A stretch of 8,656 nucleotides of DNA from Candidatus Moraniibacteriota bacterium. Lineage in GTDB: Bacteria; Patescibacteriota; Minisyncoccia; Moranbacterales; UBA2206. A program made the position numbers and the translations under genes. How positions within the stretch are numbered: the first letter of the stretch is position 1; every line of letters starts with the position of its first letter. The notes below the pieces were generated by a model that did no database searches, was not told the DNA's origin, and saw only the letters and a program-made list of their open reading frames with translations. The DNA lies in NCBI GenBank assembly GCA_026396205.1, contig JAPLXF010000036.1:1-8656 (forward strand), read 5' to 3'. This document shows, piece by piece, positions 1 to 5,159 of the stretch.

Positions 1-663
1 ATTTTTAAGGAAATCCAAGCCAGTTCAATTATCACTTTTATTGTTTCCCGAGGCGTGCCGTTGGAAACGGCTATTTTGCTCCTGATGCTACCAATTATCG
101 CCACCTTTATCGCCTTTTTGCGACAGGTAGTTGGCATTAAGGCTTTTGGCATCTATACGCCTTTGATTATCACTTTTGCTTTTTTGGCCACCAACGGCCT
201 TAAATACGGGATTGCTATTTTTATTGCCGTAATTATCCTGGGCATGGTCATGCGCTTTGTCATGAAACCGTTTCGTCTGCTTTATCTCCCGCGCGTCGCT
301 ATTACTCTTTCCATCGTGGCTATCATTATTCTCTTTATTTTAGTTTTGGGCGGAAATTTACAACGCACCGGGCTGGCGGCCGTTTCCATCTTTCCTATTC
401 TGATCATGATCACTTTGGTGGAAAAATTCGTAGCCGTCCAAATTGAAAAAGGCAATCGGACAGCGATAGTCTTAGCTTTGGAAACTTTAGTAATTTCCGT
501 GGTCGGCTACTACATTGCCAGCTGGGGAATCTTGGTCAGGATTTTAGTCGCCTATCCATGGTTAGTACTTTTTACTATTCCGATTAACATCCTGCTAGGA
601 AAATGGACGGGATTGCGGTTGAACGAATATCTCCGCTTTAGGGAAATACTTAAGAAAACATAA
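1..663 (+). CDS. 7TM domain protein, C-terminal part of an inactive-transglutaminase/7TM (UUP1-like) membrane protein; 5' end outside window
   Basis: The frame is open from the left edge to the TAA at 661-663 (220 visible residues), so the GTG at 55 is probably an internal valine and not the start. Counted from that GTG, seven hydrophobic segments lie near residues 4-22, 29-46, 51-69, 80-98, 107-124, 136-156 and 163-183. The loop RQVVGIKAFGIYTPLI and the tail WTGLRLNEYLRFR resemble what I remember of the 7TM domain (PF14402 type) that usually follows a catalytically inactive transglutaminase domain in the UUP1 family. That N-terminal domain is not in the window. Such proteins typically sit beside an alpha-L-glutamate-ligase-like ATP-grasp gene and a retropepsin-like protease gene, as here. 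The proposed role is membrane anchoring or recruitment for a peptide-ligase system, inferred from context. Confidence is high for the 7TM protein and good for the family. Confidence 0.82.
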   Translation: MFKEIQASSIITFIVSRGVPLETAILLLMLPIIATFIAFLRQVVGIKAFGIYTPLIITFAFLATNGLKYGIAIFIAVIILGMVMRFVMKPFRLLYLPRVAITLSIVAIIILFILVLGGNLQRTGLAAVSIFPILIMITLVEKFVAVQIEKGNRTAIVLALETLVISVVGYYIASWGILVRILVAYPWLVLFTIPINILLGKWTGLRLNEYLRFREILKKT

Positions 664-770
664 AGCATAGAACACGGAACATGGAACATAAAACATGTAT
701 AATTTAAAAAATGTTCTAAAAAATTGTTATGTGCTACGTGTTCCGTGCTAATTGTTATGTGCTATGTGAT
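664..770. repeat. Cluster of degenerate direct and inverted repeats in the intergenic gap
   Basis: This gap is built from variants of one short word. A 19-base unit at 722-740 recurs at 750-768 with a single C/T difference (period 28). CACGGAACA at 673-681 is the exact reverse complement of TGTTCCGTG at 739-747, and GAACAT at 684-689 pairs with ATGTTC at 711-716. The two halves could therefore fold into a long imperfect hairpin. A perfect TATAAT lies at 698-703, but no good -35 box stands 16-18 bases upstream. The cluster may be a REP- or MITE-like intergenic element, a regulatory leader, or both; the function is not known. It separates the 7TM gene from the ligase-protease gene. Confidence 0.65.
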
Positions 771-776
771 TAAAAT

Positions 777-2195
777 ATGTTTGATTTTTTTAAAAAAGGA
801 CGGGAAATTCTGGGAATGAATTCCAGAAATCTGGAATATACCCGCCCTTACAATTTAAAAAGAGCCAAAAGATTGGCGGATAATAAGCTTTTAAGCAAAG
901 AAGTTCTGAAAAAAAACGGGATTGCCGTTCCCGGCCTTATTGCGGTCATTAAAAGCTATGAAGATCTGGAAAGTTTTGACTGGCAAAAACTTCCTCCTAG
1001 CTTTGCGCTTAAACCTAATCGTGGTTTCGGTGGCGAAGGCATTGTAATAGTTTATGGAAAGAAGCGGGACCATGACGACACATGGATTAAAGCCGATGGC
1101 TCTTTAATTACCATCGAAGATTTAAAAAACCATATCCGCAATATTTTGGACGGCTCTTTTTCGCTTTCCAATACTCCCGATGTGGCTTTTTTTGAAGAAA
1201 GACTGCTACTCTTAAAACTTTTTAAGCCCTACTCTTTCAAAGGCATCCCGGATATCCGCGTAATTGTCTTTAATAAAGTTCCGGTGATGGCCATGCTCCG
1301 CCTGCCAACCGAAAAATCCAAAGGCAAAGCTAATCTACAGCAAGGCGCTATTGGCGTGGGCATCGATATGGCTTCCGGCATTACCACGACTGCCATTCAA
1401 GGAAAATCCAAAGTCATTGAAAAATTTCCCGCTTCCCGCTTGGCTTTAAGCGGCCTTAAAATTCCCTATTGGAAAGATATTTTGCTCTTGTCCGCCAAAG
1501 TCCAGGAAATATCCCATCTGGGATTTTTAGGCGTGGACATTGCCATCGATAAAGAGCGCGGCCCGGTAGTTTTGGAGCTTAACGCCCGGCCGGGGCTTTC
1601 CATCCAGCTGGCCAACCATTCCGGATTAAAAACCCGTCTGCAAAGAATTGCCGGCTTGGCTGTTAAAGGTATTGAAAAAAGCGTCCGCATGAGCATGGAC
1701 CTTTTCGGGGGAGAAATCCAGGAAGAATTGGAAGGGATATCGGGCCGAAAAATAATCGGTCCGACTGAAAAAGTAAAATTAATCGGCAAAGAAGGGGTTG
1801 AAATTGAAGTAGAAGCTAAAATAGATACCGGCGCTTATTCGTCTTCCATCGACGCTGATATTGCTAAAAAGCTGGGGTTTGAAGATTTACTTAACTTTTT
1901 TGATACTTTAGAGATCCCCTCGGGGTTTTCACGGGAAGAAGTTAAAAAAGTCGAGGAAGAATTGCGCCAGAAATATTTAGGTCAGCATCCGGACCTAGCC
2001 GATATCTCGGTGGTTTATTCGGCCAGCGGTATTACTATACGACCGAAAATCAATCTGACTTTTATTCTCTCCGACATTTCTATAACAACACTGGTAAATA
2101 TTTCCCACCGCGAAAGCTTGACTTTCGGCATGATTATCGGCAAAGTTAATTTAAAAAAGTTTTTAATCGACGTTAATAAAATTAAAACTAAATAA
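777..2195 (+). CDS. Fusion of alpha-L-glutamate-ligase-like ATP-grasp domain with retropepsin-like (RimB/PF05618-type) protease domain
   Basis: Residues about 5-305 match the alpha-L-glutamate-ligase-like family (TIGR02291 type). The N-terminal GREILGMNSRN and YNLKRAKRLADNK are followed by the ATP-grasp lysine K79, a glycine-rich loop GFGGEG (83-88), E140/E141, the D159-R161 pair, GVDIAID (252-258) and the metal-binding ELNARPG (267-273). Such enzymes use ATP to form an acyl-phosphate and then an amide bond. Residues about 325-470 form a second domain with the aspartic-protease motif DTGA at 350-353 and a late MIIGK (452-456), as in the family called 'ATP-dependent zinc protease' or RimB, whose fold is retropepsin-like. 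A single DTG implies a dimeric active site. These two domains are often separate neighbouring genes; here they are one polypeptide. There is no clear Shine-Dalgarno before the ATG, and the next gene starts one base after the stop. Substrates are unknown. An alternative reading is that the protease domain is only a binding module. Confidence 0.88.
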   Translation: MFDFFKKGREILGMNSRNLEYTRPYNLKRAKRLADNKLLSKEVLKKNGIAVPGLIAVIKSYEDLESFDWQKLPPSFALKPNRGFGGEGIVIVYGKKRDHDDTWIKADGSLITIEDLKNHIRNILDGSFSLSNTPDVAFFEERLLLLKLFKPYSFKGIPDIRVIVFNKVPVMAMLRLPTEKSKGKANLQQGAIGVGIDMASGITTTAIQGKSKVIEKFPASRLALSGLKIPYWKDILLLSAKVQEISHLGFLGVDIAIDKERGPVVLELNARPGLSIQLANHSGLKTRLQRIAGLAVKGIEKSVRMSMDLFGGEIQEELEGISGRKIIGPTEKVKLIGKEGVEIEVEAKIDTGAYSSSIDADIAKKLGFEDLLNFFDTLEIPSGFSREEVKKVEEELRQKYLGQHPDLADISVVYSASGITIRPKINLTFILSDISITTLVNISHRESLTFGMIIGKVNLKKFLIDVNKIKTK

Positions 2196-2196
2196 T

Positions 2197-3060
2197 ATGA
2201 ATTTCTATTGTATTTTAGAACCGAAAAAAAATTCCTGGGTGCGGGACCTTTTTTCCGCGGCCTGCCGGAAACAAGGCGTGAATTATGAGGAAATCGATGT
2301 TAGCACCAACAAACTTGATTTCGTAAATTATCCGATGCTCTTGCCAGGCGATTGTCTTTATCGGGCAGTAGCTAATAGCAAGAACGCCAAAAAAGTCGAA
2401 TATTGCTTAGTTAAGGAAGGAGTGTCTACATTTTACAATTCCGCTGACGCTATTTTTCGTCCAGCTTCCGGAATTAAACTTCCGAAATTTGGGATTCCTA
2501 TTCCCAAAACCATACCTGTTTTAACCAATGACCGGGATATTTTAAAAACTTTTTCTGAAAATTTAGGCGGATTTCCCTTGATTGTAAAAGCTATGGGAGG
2601 CAAAGAGGGCGTGGGAGTGATGCGCGTAGACTCATTGGAATCGCTTTGCTCCATCGCCGATTTTCTTTACAAAAGCGAAGGCAATTTTGTCCTGCGCCAA
2701 TATATAAATAGCCGAGAATCTTTGCGGATAATAATTTTAGGAGAAAAAGTTATCGCCAGCATGAAATATAAAGCTTCCCACGAAGGCGACTTTCGTTCTA
2801 ACCGAAAAACCAAGCTGGACAATGTGGAAAACATTCAGAATAATCCGCAAATTGAAAAAATTGCCATTGAAGCCGTTAAGGCCATGGGCTTGGAATTCGG
2901 CGGGGTGGATATTCTGCTGGATGAAAAAAATAATCCTTATGTTTTGGAAGTTAATTTCCCCTGCCATTTCGGCGAAGCTCAAACTTTTACCAATGTGGAC
3001 ATTGCAGGGCAAATGATTGATTACTTGATTAAAAAATCCTATTCATTAAACAAAAAATAA
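2197..3060 (+). CDS. RimK-family ATP-grasp amide ligase
   Basis: This 287-residue protein is close in length to E. coli RimK (about 300), which adds glutamates to the C-terminus of ribosomal protein S6. The first 90 residues form a pre-ATP-grasp domain. The ATP-grasp core follows, with K131, the loop GGKEGVG (134-140), R177, the RimK hallmark EGDFRSN (196-202), GVDILL (236-241) and EVN (251-253). After EVN, RimK normally has a short Ser-Pro-Gly-Leu-Glu stretch; here it reads FPCHFGE (254-260), so the acceptor or amino acid specificity may differ. The tail DIAGQMIDYLI is RimK-like. The gene begins one base after the ligase-protease stop codon with no visible ribosome binding site, so translational coupling is likely and the two proteins probably act together. 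Base composition matches the upstream gene, not the AT-rich genes downstream. The family call is firm; the substrate is not. Confidence 0.85.
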   Translation: MNFYCILEPKKNSWVRDLFSAACRKQGVNYEEIDVSTNKLDFVNYPMLLPGDCLYRAVANSKNAKKVEYCLVKEGVSTFYNSADAIFRPASGIKLPKFGIPIPKTIPVLTNDRDILKTFSENLGGFPLIVKAMGGKEGVGVMRVDSLESLCSIADFLYKSEGNFVLRQYINSRESLRIIILGEKVIASMKYKASHEGDFRSNRKTKLDNVENIQNNPQIEKIAIEAVKAMGLEFGGVDILLDEKNNPYVLEVNFPCHFGEAQTFTNVDIAGQMIDYLIKKSYSLNKK

Positions 3061-3090
3061 CTTCGGATTTAATAATTATCATTAAAAACT

Positions 3091-3095
3091 AAGGA
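3091..3095 (+). promoter_or_regulatory. Ribosome binding site for the 329-residue protein
   Basis: AAGGA lies six bases before the ATG at 3102. It is one of the few recognisable Shine-Dalgarno sequences in the window and supports this start. It also suggests that the gene is translated independently of the RimK-like gene, which ends 41 bases upstream. Confidence 0.6.
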
Positions 3096-3101
3096 TATTT
3101 T

Positions 3102-4091
3102 ATGCCAACTGATTTAATAAATAGCCCTGCCTTAGAGGTAGCTTCTGAAAAAATAAGGAACGGCTATGAAAAAAACTTGCATTGCCTTTCGCTGGACAAG
3201 CTCGGCCATTTTTTTGAAAGAGCTTATAAAATAACCGGCGATAAAAAATATGAGGTTATTATTGCCTTCTATATTTACACTTCAAAAATAAAAAAAATCC
3301 GCGCAGCTATCAGAATCTTAAAAGCTAAAAAATTTCCAAAAATAAATGCGGCTGATTTAAAAACAAAAAACCTGCGAAAGTTGCACCGGTTTGAATTATA
3401 TAAAAAAAATCCAAGGATAAAGTTCTTCAATGAATTAGCCATTCACATGTTTTTCTTAAAGAGTTTCGGTTTAGCTGAAACTGTTTTAAAAGATGATTTT
3501 GCGGAATTGATTGCCTTGTTAAAAAAAGAGGATTTTAAAAAACTTTATTTAAATGAAGCGTGCTTAAAGGCTGACAGCTCTTTTTCTTTTAACACTCTTT
3601 CCATTTTAAAGCGTTTTAAAATAATTAATTTGCTAGATAAGGCTGAACTAATGCTAAAAAAAATGTATATTACTGGCGATTCAACCCTTATTCGCACGCT
3701 ACCAAACCATGAATTATCCTCTCTGATTTATAGTATGACCCATATAATAATAGCTGAATCGGGGTTTTATGATTCTTTTGTTTTAAACCATGCATGGATA
3801 ATTAATTTTTTAAAAAAAAACATGGCATTGCTAATTAGCAATTTAACAAATGATATTTTAGCTGAGGTTGGATTATGCATTAGATTGTGCAAAAAAGAAA
3901 GCTACTGTAGAAAAGAATTAAATATGTTACTAAATTATTTGTGGGAAAAAAGCGAACTTGAAAAATTAGATAATCCTAATTTTTTAATTGAAAACGAGCA
4001 CCCCAACAGCATTCTAATGATACTTTTTTCAAAAAAACTAAATCTAAAATCGGGTCCCGATATAAGTCATTACAAATTATTCGATAATTAA
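3102..4091 (+). CDS. Hypothetical mostly alpha-helical protein between two ATP-grasp genes
   Basis: I do not recognise this 329-residue protein with confidence. It is lysine-rich, has no signal peptide or clear membrane segment, and reads as a string of amphipathic helices, so it is probably a soluble helical-repeat or alpha/alpha-barrel-like fold. Three patches look like possible conserved sites: NHELSSLIYSMTH (202-214, then S220 and Y223), DILAEVGLCIRL (251-262) and EHPNSILMILF (299-309). His, Asn and Glu recur in these patches as they would around a ligand or metal site. From memory the Y-x-x-T-H pattern brings DUF3541-like or related helical families to mind, but this is a weak impression. 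It starts with a good ribosome binding site (AAGGA), lies nine bases before the next ATP-grasp gene, and shares its AT-rich composition, so the two probably moved and act together. It could be a partner, a substrate-binding subunit or an unrelated enzyme. Confidence 0.6.
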   Translation: MPTDLINSPALEVASEKIRNGYEKNLHCLSLDKLGHFFERAYKITGDKKYEVIIAFYIYTSKIKKIRAAIRILKAKKFPKINAADLKTKNLRKLHRFELYKKNPRIKFFNELAIHMFFLKSFGLAETVLKDDFAELIALLKKEDFKKLYLNEACLKADSSFSFNTLSILKRFKIINLLDKAELMLKKMYITGDSTLIRTLPNHELSSLIYSMTHIIIAESGFYDSFVLNHAWIINFLKKNMALLISNLTNDILAEVGLCIRLCKKESYCRKELNMLLNYLWEKSELEKLDNPNFLIENEHPNSILMILFSKKLNLKSGPDISHYKLFDN

Positions 4092-4100
4092 TTAAATTTC

Positions 4101-5093
4101 ATGTTAAAAAATTATTTAAATTCTCTCAAACAAGATCGGATGAAAAAATTTATCGAAACAGCCATTAGGATGGGCGTTCAAGTAAATCTTGTTTCGGAAA
4201 AATTTAAAATTATAAAGTTTTTTGACGGAAAAAAAGAAAAACTTCTTTATAAGGAACAGCTTTATTTAAACAGAAGGCCGGGCACTTTGTTTACAAAAAA
4301 TAAAGAAATAACAAAAATTTTATTAAAAGACATTGAAATCAATGTGCCTGAGGGCATCTTCGCTAAAGATTTAGATGAAGCTCTAGAACTAATGAAAATA
4401 AATAAAATTGATTACCCTGTTGTAGCTAAGCCTATTGATGCTGCAAAAGGGCTTGGCGTTACAGTTGGAATTAAAAACGCCACTGAACTTAAAATCGCTA
4501 TTAATAAAATAAAAGAGGCTACAAAAAATACTTATATGCAGTGCTCTGGAGAATTTTTAGTTGAAAAAATGAAAAAAGGAAATGATTTTAGGGTTCTCGT
4601 TTTAAACAGTAAGGCTATTGCTTGTGCGCAAAGAGTTCCGGCGCATATTATCGGTGACGGAGAAAAATCTATTTATGCCTTAATCAGCACCTTTAACAAA
4701 ACTCGCCCAAAATCTTATAGCATAATAATTGATAAAGAACTAAAAACGATCTTGAAAATAAAAAACCTTACTCTTGATTCTATTTTAAAAAAAGATTTTT
4801 ATCTTCAATTAAGAGAAAACGCCAACATTAGCGCCGGAGGAAGAGCCATAGATAAGACAACTGTTATTAGCGAAAGATTTAAAAAAATAGCTGTTTTGGC
4901 AGCTGATAAACTTGATTTAAATTATACTGGTGTGGATATAATGACTGAAGATATAACTTCAAATGATCCAGACCAGGAATATAATGTTATAGAATTAAAT
5001 GGAGCCCCTGATTATGACATTCATGAAAAACCGGTTATAGATGGAGCGGGAACCAATGTGACCGAACTGCTTATAAAAGAATTTATGAAGTAA
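4101..5093 (+). CDS. Cyanophycin-synthetase-like ATP-grasp ligase without Mur-ligase domain
   Basis: This 330-residue protein follows the ATP-grasp domain of cyanophycin synthetase (CphA) and of the GshF/GshAB glutathione synthetases almost motif by motif. It has an NVPEG lead-in (81-85), K110-P111, glycine-rich AAKGLGVTVG (114-123), E155, D162-R164, RVPAHIIGDGEKSI (178-191), LRENANISAGG (237-247), D251, GVDI (277-280) and a metal-binding IELNGAPDYDIHEKP (297-311). The Mur-ligase-like half found in CphA (a protein of nearly 900 residues) is absent, and the C-terminus is complete. It should activate a carboxylate with ATP and join it to an amine; the substrates are unknown. The N-terminal 60 residues are weakly conserved. 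A second possible start is the ATG at 4140. There is no clear ribosome binding site, and the gene follows the helical protein after nine bases, so they are probably co-translated. Its family differs from the two RimK-type ligases upstream. Confidence 0.8.
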   Translation: MLKNYLNSLKQDRMKKFIETAIRMGVQVNLVSEKFKIIKFFDGKKEKLLYKEQLYLNRRPGTLFTKNKEITKILLKDIEINVPEGIFAKDLDEALELMKINKIDYPVVAKPIDAAKGLGVTVGIKNATELKIAINKIKEATKNTYMQCSGEFLVEKMKKGNDFRVLVLNSKAIACAQRVPAHIIGDGEKSIYALISTFNKTRPKSYSIIIDKELKTILKIKNLTLDSILKKDFYLQLRENANISAGGRAIDKTTVISERFKKIAVLAADKLDLNYTGVDIMTEDITSNDPDQEYNVIELNGAPDYDIHEKPVIDGAGTNVTELLIKEFMK

Positions 5094-5117
5094 TTAAGGC
5101 ACTCCTTCTGCAAAATC

Positions 5118-5146
5118 TTGAAAAAGAATCTTAATTGTGCTAGTCT
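5118..5146 (+). promoter_or_regulatory. Probable promoter of the penicillin-binding protein gene
   Basis: TTGAAA (5118-5123) is followed after 17 bases by TAGTCT (5141-5146), which is preceded by TG plus one base as in an extended -10. Transcription would begin around 5152-5154, only about six to eight bases before the ATG at 5160, giving a nearly leaderless message. This agrees with the absence of any Shine-Dalgarno in that gap. It also sets the penicillin-binding protein apart from the ligase genes as its own transcription unit. Confidence 0.5.
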
Positions 5147-5159
5147 ATAAATTAACTTT

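Larger units (their letters stand above)
3102..5093. other. AT-rich two-gene block with base composition unlike its neighbours
   Basis: Hand counts of sample 60-base stretches give 12 G+C at 3241-3300 and 11 at 4741-4800, against 37 at 1561-1620 and 26 at 6301-6360. Codon choice shifts too, with many AAA, AAT, ATA and TTA codons. The shift begins at or near 3061 and ends near 5094, so it covers exactly two genes. No insertion-sequence ends, attachment site or integrase gene is visible. This fits a recent transfer of the pair or different selection on it; only sample lines were counted. Confidence 0.7.

Noticed and set aside
55..57. GTG at 55 as start of the 7TM protein
   Set aside because: The same frame is open to the left edge with protein-like residues (ASSIITFIVSRG) running into the 7TM domain, and the family carries a large N-terminal part.
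698..703. Perfect TATAAT as the promoter of the ligase-protease gene
   Set aside because: No acceptable -35 box stands 16-18 bases upstream, and the word lies inside an AT-rich repeat cluster, so it may be chance.
722..768. CRISPR-like array from the two 19-base direct repeats
   Set aside because: There are only two copies, the spacing between them is nine bases, and no cas gene is present.
1466..1789. Antisense open frame of 107 codons opposite the ligase-protease gene
   Set aside because: It lies wholly inside a gene with strong family motifs on the other strand, and its translation shows no recognisable motif.
2822..3016. Out-of-frame 64-codon open frame inside the RimK-like gene
   Set aside because: It overlaps the conserved GVDILL and EVN region of the real frame and has an unlikely Lys/Trp-rich composition.
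664..5159. Graspetide-type (ATP-grasp RiPP) cluster
   Set aside because: The gaps at 664-776, 3061-3101, 4092-4100 and 5094-5159 hold no small precursor-peptide gene, and the ligases look like RimK and CphA types. A precursor further upstream of the window cannot be excluded.
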